From: Methylibium sp035476815
GTDB taxonomy: Bacteria > Pseudomonadota > Gammaproteobacteria > Burkholderiales > Burkholderiaceae_C
Reading direction: 5' to 3'
Length of the DNA stretch: 64,000 nucleotides
Assembly (NCBI GenBank): GCA_035476815.1
Contig: DATILD010000104.1
Coordinates: forward strand, 1 to 64,000
Both the position numbers and the translations under genes were made by a program. Shown here one piece after another: positions 54,291 through 63,157 of the stretch. The notes under the pieces are model-generated. The model was not told the DNA's origin. It saw only the letters and a list, made by a program, of their open reading frames with translations, and ran no database searches. How positions within the stretch are numbered: the stretch's first letter is position 1; every line of letters starts with the position of its first letter.

Positions 54291-55066
54291 CCTCGCCCAC
54301 CGACACCGCCGCGCGCGCCCGCATCCTCGCCGTCACCAGCGGCAAGGGCGGCGTCGGCAAGACCTTCATCTCGGCCAACCTCGCCGCCGCGCTGGCGCGG
54401 CGCGGGCTGAACGTGCTCGTGCTCGACGCCGACCTCGGCCTCGCCAACCTCGACGTGGTGCTGAACCTGCACCCCAAGGTCACGCTGCACGATGTCTTCA
54501 CCGGCCAGGCCGACCTGGAGCAGGCGGTGCTGCCGGCGCCGGGCGGCTTCTCGGTGCTGCTGGCGGGCTCGGGCCTGGTCGAGTACTCGCGCCTCACGCC
54601 CGAGGTGCGCGACCAGCTGCTCGCGGTGATCGAGAAGGTCGCGCCGCGCTACGACATCGTGCTGCTCGACACCGGCGCCGGCATCTCCGACGTGGTGCTC
54701 TACACCGTCTCGCTGGCCGGCGAGGTGCTGGTGGTGGTGACGCCCGAGCCGACCTCGATGACCGACGCCTACGCCACCATCAAGGTGCTGGCGACCCAGC
54801 AGGAGCGGCGCGAGCTGCGCCTGGTCGTCAACCAGGTGCCGCGCGTCGGCGACGGCAAGGCCGTGGCCGGCCAGCTGCAGCAGGTGGTCGACCGCTTCGT
54901 CGCCCCCAGCGTCGGAGCGCCGGTGCGGGTGAGCCTGCTCGGCGACGTGCCCACCGATCCGGCAGTGCGCGACGCCGTCAAGAAGCGCCAGCTGGTCGTC
55001 GAGAGCCTGCCCGGCACGGCCGCGGCGCAGGCGATCATGGCGCTGGCCGCCCGCCTCCATCCCTGA
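54287..55066 (+). CDS. MinD/ParA-type P-loop ATPase (FlhG-like)
   Basis: 259 residues. The deviant Walker A is G19-KGGVGKT, followed by VLVLDADLGLANLDVVLNL and YDIVLLDTGAGISDVVL. The sequence of the ADLGLANLD region and the length are like FlhG/FleN regulators of flagellar number, but the gene is not next to flhF. The C-terminal amphipathic membrane-targeting helix of MinD is not obvious. It overlaps the diguanylate cyclase by 4 bases, suggesting coordinated c-di-GMP/motility control; that link is inference. Confidence 0.88.
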   Translation: MTSPTDTAARARILAVTSGKGGVGKTFISANLAAALARRGLNVLVLDADLGLANLDVVLNLHPKVTLHDVFTGQADLEQAVLPAPGGFSVLLAGSGLVEYSRLTPEVRDQLLAVIEKVAPRYDIVLLDTGAGISDVVLYTVSLAGEVLVVVTPEPTSMTDAYATIKVLATQQERRELRLVVNQVPRVGDGKAVAGQLQQVVDRFVAPSVGAPVRVSLLGDVPTDPAVRDAVKKRQLVVESLPGTAAAQAIMALAARLHP

Positions 55067-55130
55067 TCTGCCGCCAGCCGATGCCGCGCGCCGGGCTGCG
55101 GCGCGGGGCCGGGCGGCTATGCTTTGCGCC

Positions 55131-55553
55131 ATGTCTGACCCCGCCGATCTGCAAGAACCCACCCCGGCCAACCCCTACGAATGGGTCGGCGGCGAGGCCG
55201 CCGTGCGCGCCCTCGTCGACCGCTTCTACGACCTGATGGACCTGGAGCCCGGCTATGCCGAGCTGCGCTCGCTGCACCCGAGCACGCTCGAGGGCTCGCG
55301 CGACAAGCTGTTCTGGTTCCTGAGCGGCTGGCTGGGCGGGCCCGACCTGTACCAGCAGCGCTTCGGCCACCCGCGGTTGCGCGCGCGCCACCTGCCCTAC
55401 CCGATCGGCGTGCGCGAACGCGACCAGTGGATGGCCTGCATGGTGCAGGCGATGGAGTCCTGCGATCTGGACCCGCTGCTCGTCACGCGCCTCAAGGCCT
55501 CGTTCGCCAACACCGCCGACTGGATGCGCAACCGGGGTGCCGAGGCGGGCTGA
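55131..55553 (+). CDS. group II truncated hemoglobin
   Basis: 140 residues. The 2-on-2 globin signature is PYEWVGGEAAVRALVDRFYDLMD, then LFWFLSGWLGGPDLYQQRFGHPRLRARHLPYPIG with the proximal His in RARHLPY; a Trp-containing G-helix (RDQWMACM) marks group II. It binds O2 or NO, and could act in NO detoxification. It is encoded alone, 64 bases after the MinD-like gene and convergent with the Smr gene. Confidence 0.93.
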   Translation: MSDPADLQEPTPANPYEWVGGEAAVRALVDRFYDLMDLEPGYAELRSLHPSTLEGSRDKLFWFLSGWLGGPDLYQQRFGHPRLRARHLPYPIGVRERDQWMACMVQAMESCDLDPLLVTRLKASFANTADWMRNRGAEAG

Positions 55554-55559
55554 ACCCCC

Positions 55560-56222
55560 TCAGCCCGGCCCGGCCGAGGCATCGAGCAGCACCACCAGCG
55601 CCCCCGCGCCGCCCTCGCTGCCGCGCGCCTGCGCGAAGGCCAGCACCTCGGCCTTCTGCACCAGCCAGGTCTGCACCTTGCCCTTGAGCACCGCCCGGCG
55701 GCCCGGCGAGCCGTTGCCCTTGCCGTGCACCACGCGCACGCAGCGCAGGCCATGCCGTGCCGCCTCGCGCAGGAAGCCGGCGAGCCGCTCGCGCGCTTCG
55801 TCGCGGCGCAGGCCATGCAGGTCGACCTGGGCCTGGATCGCCCAGCCGCCGCGCCGCAGCTTTGTCACCACCGCCGGGCCGATGCCGGGGCGGCGCCAGG
55901 ACAGCGCCTCGTCGGTGTCGAGCAGCGATTCGACGTCGAAGTCGTCCGACAGCGCCTCGCGCAGCACCGCCTGCTCGTCGAGGCGGCGCTGCCGCGGCTC
56001 GGGCGCCGGCCGAGTCCGTGCGAGGTGGACGCGCTGCGTCGGCTTCAGCGGCACCACCGGCCCGACGCTGCGCGCGAACAGCTCGCGCTCGCGCCGCACC
56101 GCGGCCTCGCGCTCGCGCTGCGCGGCGATCTGTTCGGCCTGGACCCTTGCCGCCTCCTCGAGGCGCCGCTTCAGTGCCTTCAGGTCCTGCAGGCTGGTCG
56201 CGCGCAACACCGGCGCGTTCAC
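55560..56222 (-). CDS. Smr-domain DNA/RNA nuclease-like protein
   Basis: 220 residues. A charged coiled-coil N-terminus (LQDLKALKRRLEEAARVQAEQIAAQ in overlap) and a C-terminal Smr domain with the conserved VDLHGLRRDEARERL, RVVHGKGNGSPG and LDASAGPG ends. Stand-alone Smr proteins, like the C-terminal domain of MutS2, are nicking endonucleases or RNA-binding factors. The start overlaps the radC stop (TGATG), so the two are translationally coupled. Confidence 0.88.
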   Translation of the reverse strand: MNAPVLRATSLQDLKALKRRLEEAARVQAEQIAAQREREAAVRRERELFARSVGPVVPLKPTQRVHLARTRPAPEPRQRRLDEQAVLREALSDDFDVESLLDTDEALSWRRPGIGPAVVTKLRRGGWAIQAQVDLHGLRRDEARERLAGFLREAARHGLRCVRVVHGKGNGSPGRRAVLKGKVQTWLVQKAEVLAFAQARGSEGGAGALVVLLDASAGPG

Positions 56223-56887
56223 ATCAGCCCCCGCTCGGCAAAGCTCACGACCGCGCCGCGCGCCACCACCATGTGGTCGAGCACCCGCACGTCGACCAGC
56301 GCCAGCGCCGCCTTCAGCGACTGCGTCAGCGCCTCGTCGGCGCGCGACGGCTCGGCCACGCCCGAGGGGTGGTTGTGCGCCAGGATGGCCGCCGCCGCGT
56401 TGAGCGCCAGCGCGCGCTTGACCACCTCGCGCGGGTAGACCGAGGCCTGCTGCAGCGTGCCGCGGAACAGCTCCTCGAAGGCCAGCAGCCGGTGCTGGGC
56501 GTCGAGGAAGAGCACGCCGAACACCTCGTGCGGCTTGTGCGCGAGCTGCAGCTGCAGGTAGTCCTTGACGGCCTGCGGCGACTCGAACACCGGCGCCGCG
56601 GCCAGCCTGGCGCTCAGCGTGCGGCGCGCGATTTCCAGCACCGCCGCCAGCTCGGCGCGCTTGGCCGGCCCCAACCCCTTGACCTTGGCGAGCGCCTCGG
56701 GCTCGGCCGCCAGCAGGCCGGCCAGGCCGCCGAAACCGTCGAGCAGCGCCTGCGCCAGCTGCAGCACGCCCTGGCCGGCCGTGCCAGTGCGCAGCAGCAG
56801 CGCCAGCAGCTCGGCATCGGCCAGCGCGGCGGGGCCGCGGGCGAGCAGCTTCTCGCGCGGGCGGGCGTCGGCGGGCAGGTCCTTCAT
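56219..56887 (-). CDS. radC: RadC-family JAB/MPN protein
   Basis: 222 residues. A helix-hairpin-helix (KVKGLGPAKR, 68-77) precedes the JAMM zinc site H171-x-H173...D184 in ILAHNHPSGVAEPSRAD, with Glu in VFGVLFLDAQHRLL upstream. Named for a supposed DNA repair role that was later withdrawn, its function is unsettled; the JAMM motif is intact. It forms a two-gene unit with the Smr gene and is divergent from slpA. Confidence 0.94.
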   Translation of the reverse strand: MKDLPADARPREKLLARGPAALADAELLALLLRTGTAGQGVLQLAQALLDGFGGLAGLLAAEPEALAKVKGLGPAKRAELAAVLEIARRTLSARLAAAPVFESPQAVKDYLQLQLAHKPHEVFGVLFLDAQHRLLAFEELFRGTLQQASVYPREVVKRALALNAAAAILAHNHPSGVAEPSRADEALTQSLKAALALVDVRVLDHMVVARGAVVSFAERGLM

Positions 56888-56955
56888 CGCGGCAGGGGCG
56901 GGCGGGGCGCGAAACTTAGAATGCGGGCCAGTCTATCGAAGCGAGATCGCCCACC

Positions 56956-57417
56956 GTGTCCGAGGTCCAACAGGTTCGCCCGGGGTCCTTCCTGACCCTG
57001 CACTACCGGCTCAGCGGCGCCGACGGCGCGCCGCTGATCGACACCTTCGCCGACAAGCCGGCGACGCTGTCGCTCGGCACCGGCGAGCTGGCCCCGGCGA
57101 TGGAGCAGCGCCTGCTCGGCCTGGCCGAGGGCGCGCATGCCCGCTTCGAGCTCGCCCCCGGCGAGGCCTTCGGCGAGCGCAACCCCGAGCTGCTGCAGCG
57201 CGTGTCGCTCGCGCTGCTGCGCGAGCATGGCGACCCCGACGAGACCTACGCCGTCGGCGACGTGGTGCAGTTCCCCACGCCGGACGGCCAGGGCCGCTAC
57301 GCCGGCGTGCTGTGCGAGCTGGGCCCGGCCGGCGCGGACTGGGCGCTGTTCGACTTCAACCACCCGCTCGCCGGCCAGCCGCTGGCCTTCGAGGTGCATG
57401 TGATCGGAGTGCTGTGA
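56956..57417 (+). CDS. slpA: FKBP-type peptidyl-prolyl isomerase SlpA
   Basis: 153 residues from a GTG. VRPGSFLTLHYRLSGADGAPLIDTF opens the FKBP domain; an IF-type chaperone insertion (GAHARFELAPGEAFGERNPELLQRV) follows, and the C-terminal strand has NHPLAGQPLAFEVHV. Its stop overlaps the start of ispH by one base (TGATG), as in E. coli, where slpA(fkpB)-ispH are adjacent. Confidence 0.94.
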   Translation: MSEVQQVRPGSFLTLHYRLSGADGAPLIDTFADKPATLSLGTGELAPAMEQRLLGLAEGAHARFELAPGEAFGERNPELLQRVSLALLREHGDPDETYAVGDVVQFPTPDGQGRYAGVLCELGPAGADWALFDFNHPLAGQPLAFEVHVIGVL

Positions 57418-58409
57418 TGTCGACCGACCACGACGACGCCCACGCCGACGTGCGCGACGTGCTGCTGGCCGAGCCGCGCGGCTTCTGCGCCGGCGTGGAC
57501 CGCGCGATCGAGATCGTCGAGCGCGCGCTCCGCAAGTTCGGTGCGCCGATCTACGTGCGCCACGAGATCGTGCACAACACCTACGTCGTCAACGACCTGA
57601 AGGCCAAGGGCGCGATCTTCATCGAGGACCTGGGCGAGGTGCCGGCCGGCGCGACGCTGGTGTTCAGCGCCCATGGCGTGAGCCGCGCGGTGCGCGACGA
57701 GGCCGCGGCGCGCGGCTTCAGCCTCTTCGACGCCACCTGCCCGCTGGTGACCAAGGTGCACGTCGAGGTCGCCAAGCTGCACAAGGAAGGCTACGACTTC
57801 ATCATGATCGGCCACAAGGGCCACCCCGAGGTCGAGGGCACGATGGGCCAGCTCTCCGAGGGCATCTACCTGGTCGAGGACGTCGCCGACGTCGCGCGCG
57901 TGCAGGTCCAGCGGCCCGAGCGGCTGGCGGTGGTCACGCAGACCACGCTGAGCGTCGACGACGCGGCCGAGATCCTCGCGGCCGTCAAGCGCCGCTTCCC
58001 GCAGGTGCGCGAGCCCAAGCAGCAGGACATCTGCTACGCCACGCAGAACCGCCAGGACGCCGTCAAGGTGCTGGCGCCGCAGGTCGACGTGCTGATCGTC
58101 GTCGGCAGCCAGACCAGCTCCAACAGCAACCGGCTGCGCGAGCTGGCGCAGCGCCTGGGCACGCCGGCCTACATGGTCGACACCGCCAGCGACCTGCAGC
58201 CCGAATGGTTCGACGGCCGCAGCCGCGTGGGCCTGACCGCCGGCGCCTCGGCACCCGAGCTGCTGGTACAGCAGGTCATCGAGCGGCTGCGCAGCCTGGG
58301 CGCGGTGTCGGTGCGCAAGATGCAGGGCGTGCAGGAGACGGTGAACTTCCCGCTGCCGATGGGGCTGGGCGACAAGTCGATGGCGGCGCTGGCGGCGTCG
58401 CGATCGTGA
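57417..58409 (+). CDS. ispH: 4-hydroxy-3-methylbut-2-enyl diphosphate reductase
   Basis: 330 residues. Three Fe-S cluster cysteines are present: C24 (EPRGFCAGVDRA), C108 (FDATCPLVTK) and C206 (ICYATQNRQ), with H-P-E-V-E-G (136-141) holding the catalytic Glu, and SQTSSNSNRL. It makes IPP and DMAPP, the last MEP-pathway step. It is coupled to slpA upstream and 76 bases before serS. Confidence 0.97.
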   Translation: MSTDHDDAHADVRDVLLAEPRGFCAGVDRAIEIVERALRKFGAPIYVRHEIVHNTYVVNDLKAKGAIFIEDLGEVPAGATLVFSAHGVSRAVRDEAAARGFSLFDATCPLVTKVHVEVAKLHKEGYDFIMIGHKGHPEVEGTMGQLSEGIYLVEDVADVARVQVQRPERLAVVTQTTLSVDDAAEILAAVKRRFPQVREPKQQDICYATQNRQDAVKVLAPQVDVLIVVGSQTSSNSNRLRELAQRLGTPAYMVDTASDLQPEWFDGRSRVGLTAGASAPELLVQQVIERLRSLGAVSVRKMQGVQETVNFPLPMGLGDKSMAALAASRS

Positions 58410-58435
58410 CGCCAGCCCGCGCCTGAGCCCCCGTC

Positions 58436-58453
58436 GTCGCGGCCCGCCGCGAC
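58436..58453 (+). terminator. hairpin between ispH and serS
   Basis: GTCGCGG and CCGCGAC form a perfect 7-bp stem around CCCG, 27 bases past the ispH stop. No U tract follows, so its function as a terminator is doubtful. Confidence 0.3.
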
Positions 58454-58485
58454 ACGCCCGTTCCGCCTTCCGAAGAGAGAGTCCC

Positions 58486-59781
<1,296 letters not shown>

Positions 59782-59826
59782 GCTAGAATCCGGGGCTTCG
59801 CTGCTGCAGCGAGACCACGCAAGACC

Positions 59827-59915
<89 letters not shown>

Positions 59916-59942
59916 TCGATTCCCCCGTGACGACAAGCATTC

Positions 59943-59967
59943 AGGCCGCCTTCCGGGCGGCCTTTTT
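59943..59967 (+). terminator. rho-independent terminator after tRNA-Ser
   Basis: AGGCCGCC and GGCGGCCT form an 8-bp stem around TTCCG, followed by TTTTG. It lies 28 bases past the tRNA and should end the serS/tRNA transcript. Confidence 0.8.
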
Positions 59968-60026
59968 GTTGTCCTTCGCGGGCTTGGCGTGCGGGACTCT
60001 TCTCCCGATTGCACCGACCGTCGCGG

Positions 60027-60440
60027 TCACCGCAAACTCGTCGGGTCTGCGGTCAGTGCCAGTGCATCGAGCGGATTGCGCACGCCCCCGCCGCCGACCC
60101 TGAGGACGTGCGTGTAGATCATCGTCGTCACGACATTGGCTGTCCGAGGAGGTCCTGAACCGTCCGGATGTCGTAGCCTGACTGCAGCAGCAGATGCGTC
60201 GCGAAGGAACGCCGCAGCGTGTGGGGCGTGGCCGGCGTTCAAGACGCGTGCCTGCTGCACGGCGCGCTTGTAGGCCCGCTGGAACGTCTGCTCGTACAGG
60301 TGGTGCCGACGCACGACACCGCTGCGGGGATCGGCCGAGAGCTTGTCCTGCGGGAAGAGCCAGAACCACGCCCACGACGATCCGGCGCGCGGGTACTTGC
60401 GCTCCAATGCGTCTGGCATGAAGACGCCTTCCTTGCCGTG
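60027..60440 (-). pseudogene. integron-type tyrosine integrase, decayed C-terminal remnant
   Basis: Reading the minus strand from about 60440: VFMPDALERKYPRAG, WAWFWLFPQDKLSADPRSG, VRRHHLYEQTFQRAYKRAV are the integron-integrase (IntI-like) region with the RRHH block. Then the frame slips near 60230-60236 (one-base insertion) into ATPHTLRRSFATHLLLQSGYD, IRTVQDLLG, and slips back near 60140-60143 (one-base deletion) into TTMIYTHVL with the catalytic Tyr, ending GGGVRNPLDAL. Restoring one base also restores LLGH. The N-terminal half is absent. It therefore cannot be active. Confidence 0.85.
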
Positions 60441-60593
60441 ATCCACCAGTCGTGCAGCACGACGCTCGGCGTCGCCGACGTCGGCGGCCTGCTGGGCTTG
60501 CGGGAACCGAGCGCCTTCTACCGCGCCTTCAAGCGCTGGAGCCGCGTGCAGCCGGGCGAGTACCGGGCGCGGGTTGCCAAGGCGCCCCACTGA
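60440..60593 (+). pseudogene. AraC-family regulator, 3' fragment only
   Basis: The frame ending at 60593 reads STTLGVADVGGLLGLREPSAFYRAFKRWS and RVQPGEYRARVAKAPH, the second helix-turn-helix and C-terminus of AraC/XylS proteins. Upstream of about 60440 the similarity stops abruptly and the opposite strand carries the integrase remnant, so the 5' part was lost at the junction. Not functional. Confidence 0.75.
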
Positions 60594-60613
60594 TGTCAAC
60601 GGCGCCAACGAAA

Positions 60614-60633
60614 ACGGGCGCCGAAGCGCCCGT
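60614..60633 (-). terminator. rho-independent terminator of the H1/HU-like gene
   Basis: On the minus strand ACGGGCGC-TTCG-GCGCCCGT is followed by TTTCGTT. An 8-bp GC stem with a UUCG tetraloop and T-rich tail lies 21 bases past the stop at 60655. Confidence 0.75.
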
Positions 60634-60654
60634 CCATCACCCGGAGAAAGCGGC

Positions 60655-61128
60655 TTAGAGCGCCGCGTCCTTGAGCTTCTTCAGCGAGCGCACCTTGAGC
60701 TTCACGGTCGCCTTCTTGGCCGGGAAGTCGCGCTCGACCTTGGTGAACGGGTCGATGCCGCGGCGCTTCTTCTTGGCCGGCACGTTGATGACGTTGACCT
60801 TGAGCAGCCCCGGCATCGTGAACGAGCCGAGACCCTTCTTGCTCACCGATGCCAGCATCGTGGCCTCGAGCGCGGCGACGACGGCCTTCACGGCCTTGGG
60901 CTCCACCAACGACACCTGGGCCAGGTGGGCCACCAGGTCGGTCTTGCTGAGGGCGGTCTTGATGGGCTTGAGGTCCTTGACCACCACCGGCTTCGCGGCG
61001 GCGGCGGGGGCCGCCTTGGGGGCGGCCTTCGGTGCGGGAGCCTTCACGGTCTTCGCGGGCTTGGTCGCCTTCACGGGCGCAGCCTTCTTGGCCACGGGCT
61101 TGGTCGTCGTTTTCTTCGCAGTTGCCAT
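60655..61128 (-). CDS. HU-like DNA-binding protein with histone-H1-like basic tail
   Basis: 157 residues from the ATG at 61128. Residues 1-60 are Lys/Ala/Pro repeats (KKTTTKPVAKKAAPVKATKP in part), like bacterial H1-type tails. Residues 65-157 fold as an HU/IHF-type domain: LSKTDLVAHLAQVSLVEPKAVKAVVAALEATM in overlap, then LGSFTMPGLLKVNVINVPAKKKRRGIDPFT, the beta-arm. It is a nucleoid-associated protein of a type common in Burkholderiales. It has its own terminator and a TAGAAT (61175-61180 on the minus strand) upstream. Confidence 0.88.
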   Translation of the reverse strand: MATAKKTTTKPVAKKAAPVKATKPAKTVKAPAPKAAPKAAPAAAAKPVVVKDLKPIKTALSKTDLVAHLAQVSLVEPKAVKAVVAALEATMLASVSKKGLGSFTMPGLLKVNVINVPAKKKRRGIDPFTKVERDFPAKKATVKLKVRSLKKLKDAAL

Positions 61129-61216
61129 TGGGTCCAGTCGTAATTGTGCAAACGGCCCCATCAGGGCCGAGCGGATTCTATGAGCTGCGCTTGGAGGCGG
61201 CTTGGATGCCGCGCCT

Positions 61217-62185
61217 TTAATAGCGGGCCAGCAGCGCCTCGCGGTTGCGCCCCAGGTAGGCGCGGCTCAAGCCCAGTTGCTGGATGCCGTAGCCGATGCG
61301 CCCGCGGTGGTTGACCCGCATCGACGACTGCAGATAGGTGTTGGACGGGTAGGGCGCCCAATAGCTGCTGTTGACCGTCGAGTAGGTGAAGTCGAAGGAC
61401 TTGCCGCGGACGTCGGTCACCGCCAGCCGGCCGCCCATGGGCACGGCCTTGCGGTACTCCTGCCGGCCGTGGCACTCGGTGATGCCGTGGACCTGGCCGT
61501 TCTCGAGCACATAGCCGCTGACGAGCGACCCGAAGTCGGCCGTCTTCGCGATGTCGTGCCGGGTGAAGAGGTGCAGCGCCAGGTCCGCGCCGAAGGCGGC
61601 GTTCCACCAGATCATGGTGCCGTTGTCGCGTTCGGCGCGCTGGCCCCAGCTGCGGTCGCCGGTGTTCACGCAGTCGACCGCATGGCGCTGGCCGCGCAGC
61701 ACCAGCTCGCCCCTGATGCGGTAGGTGGCTTCGAAGTGCCCCGACCAGGCGCTGTCCCAGGCCGGGCCGTTGCGCCGGGCGGCCAGCGGGTCCATCGCGG
61801 GATCGTTGCAGTCGTAGGGCTCGTGCAGGGCGCTCAGGTCGAGCGTGAAGCGCGTGTCGTCGATGCCCTCGTAGCGGATCTCGTAGTGCTTGACGGGCTC
61901 GATGGCCTTGAGGCTCAGGCCGTTGGGCAGCGAGAACTCGAGCAGCGACTTCGGGCAGGGCAGATGCTGCTGGTTGTCGACGTAGGCCTGGTCCTCCCAC
62001 AGGTCCGAGATGCGGTCCATGATGGTGATGTCGCACATGCACACGCCCAGCATCGGGCGCGCGAGCACGTAGACGATGCCGTTGAGGTTGGCTTCGGGCA
62101 CGGAGAAGGGAAAGGCGAGCGTCTCCGCCCACTGCCAGTGCGAGTCGGCCTTGAAGTGGAATTCGCCGTCGGCGGCTTGGATCAT
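61217..62185 (-). CDS. DUF7064/7065-like protein (AttH/hydroxysteroid-related fold)
   Basis: 322 residues, no signal peptide. Two similar beta-rich halves: FHFKADSHWQWAETLAFPFSVPEANLNGIVY in overlap and HAVDCVNTGDRSWGQRAERDNGTMIWWNAAFG, the latter typical of the DUF7064/7065 (lipocalin-like AttH) proteins found beside lipid, terpenoid or steroid catabolism genes. Biochemical function is not established. It is the second gene after the enoyl-CoA hydratase, 50 bases away, with AGAGGT as the ribosome site. Confidence 0.7.
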   Translation of the reverse strand: MIQAADGEFHFKADSHWQWAETLAFPFSVPEANLNGIVYVLARPMLGVCMCDITIMDRISDLWEDQAYVDNQQHLPCPKSLLEFSLPNGLSLKAIEPVKHYEIRYEGIDDTRFTLDLSALHEPYDCNDPAMDPLAARRNGPAWDSAWSGHFEATYRIRGELVLRGQRHAVDCVNTGDRSWGQRAERDNGTMIWWNAAFGADLALHLFTRHDIAKTADFGSLVSGYVLENGQVHGITECHGRQEYRKAVPMGGRLAVTDVRGKSFDFTYSTVNSSYWAPYPSNTYLQSSMRVNHRGRIGYGIQQLGLSRAYLGRNREALLARY

Positions 62186-62235
62186 GGGGACCTCTGCGGA
62201 GTGGGTGACGACGGGGCGGCGTTCGCGCCGCGCGA

Positions 62236-63027
62236 TCAGCGGCCCTGGAACGTCGGCTTGCGCCGCTCGACCATCGCGGCGATGCCTTCCTGGGCGTCGG
62301 CCGACGCGGAGATGCGGCCCAGCGTCAGCGCCTCGTCCTCGAGCTGCCGCTCGAGCTGCGCGGCGCCGGCGCGCAGGAACAGGCGCTTGATCTCGCCGTA
62401 GGCGAGCGTCGGCCCCTGGGCCAGGCCCTGGGCGACGGCCAGCGCGTCGTCCTGCAGGCTCGCGTCGGGCACGATCCGGTCCACCAGGCCGGCCTGCAGC
62501 GCCTCGGGGCTCTTCAGCACCTCGGCCAGCAGCATGAAGCGGCGGGCCCGCGCCAGGCCCATGCGGGCGGTCAGGGTCACGCTGGAGCCGGAGTCGCAGC
62601 TGAAGCCGATCTGCGCGAACGCGGCACCGATCCGCGCCGACTCGCCGGCCAGCACGATGTCGCAGCCGGCCGCCAGCGCGGTGGCGCCGCCCATCGCGAA
62701 GCCCTGCACCGCCGCGACGATCGGCACCGGCAGCTGCCAGAGGCGCTGCAGGCCCATGTGCAGTTCGGCCGTCCAGCGGCGGATCAACGGCGGCAGCTCG
62801 TGGCGCGCCGGATGCAAGGCCTTCAGGTCGCCTCCGAAGCTGAAGTTGGCGCCGTCGGCACGCAGCAGCACGCCGCGCAGGCCCGGCGTGTCCCACAGCG
62901 CCGAAGCGACGAGCAGGAAGTCGCGCGTGAAGTCGCCGTCGAAGGGGTTGCCTCGTTCGGGCTGGGCCAGGCTGACGACGGCCAGGCCGTCGCGCTGCTC
63001 CAGCCGGAGGGCGGAAGTCGTGATCAT
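62236..63027 (-). CDS. enoyl-CoA hydratase/isomerase family protein
   Basis: 263 residues. Crotonase features: the oxyanion-hole backbone in FSFGGDLKAL and AVQGFAMGGATALAAGCDIVLA, followed by GFSCDSGSSVTLTARMGLARARRFML. The first catalytic Glu of the hydratases is replaced by Ala or Gly in the QGFAMGGATAL block, and the second position reads D/S (CDSGSS), so isomerase or another crotonase chemistry is possible. ATG at 63027. It heads the pair with the DUF7064-like gene, behind an inverted repeat. Confidence 0.88.
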   Translation of the reverse strand: MITTSALRLEQRDGLAVVSLAQPERGNPFDGDFTRDFLLVASALWDTPGLRGVLLRADGANFSFGGDLKALHPARHELPPLIRRWTAELHMGLQRLWQLPVPIVAAVQGFAMGGATALAAGCDIVLAGESARIGAAFAQIGFSCDSGSSVTLTARMGLARARRFMLLAEVLKSPEALQAGLVDRIVPDASLQDDALAVAQGLAQGPTLAYGEIKRLFLRAGAAQLERQLEDEALTLGRISASADAQEGIAAMVERRKPTFQGR

Positions 63028-63083
63028 GGGCCGGTTCTCCGGTGGGGGCGTCGCGGGTCCGCCGAGTATGAATGCGTGCGAAA

Positions 63084-63099
63084 GGTACACTACAGTACC
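63084..63099. promoter_or_regulatory. inverted repeat in the crotonase promoter region
   Basis: GGTAC-ACTACA-GTACC is a perfect 5-bp inverted repeat in the 130-base gap between the crotonase start and the LuxR stop, about 57 bases upstream of the ATG. It resembles a repressor half-site pair such as those of TetR-type proteins. Confidence 0.4.
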
Positions 63100-63157
63100 A
63101 ATTGCGTCATCCGGGCAAATCCCAGCTGCGGGTCTTGCACGCCTTGCGCGCGCCGGG

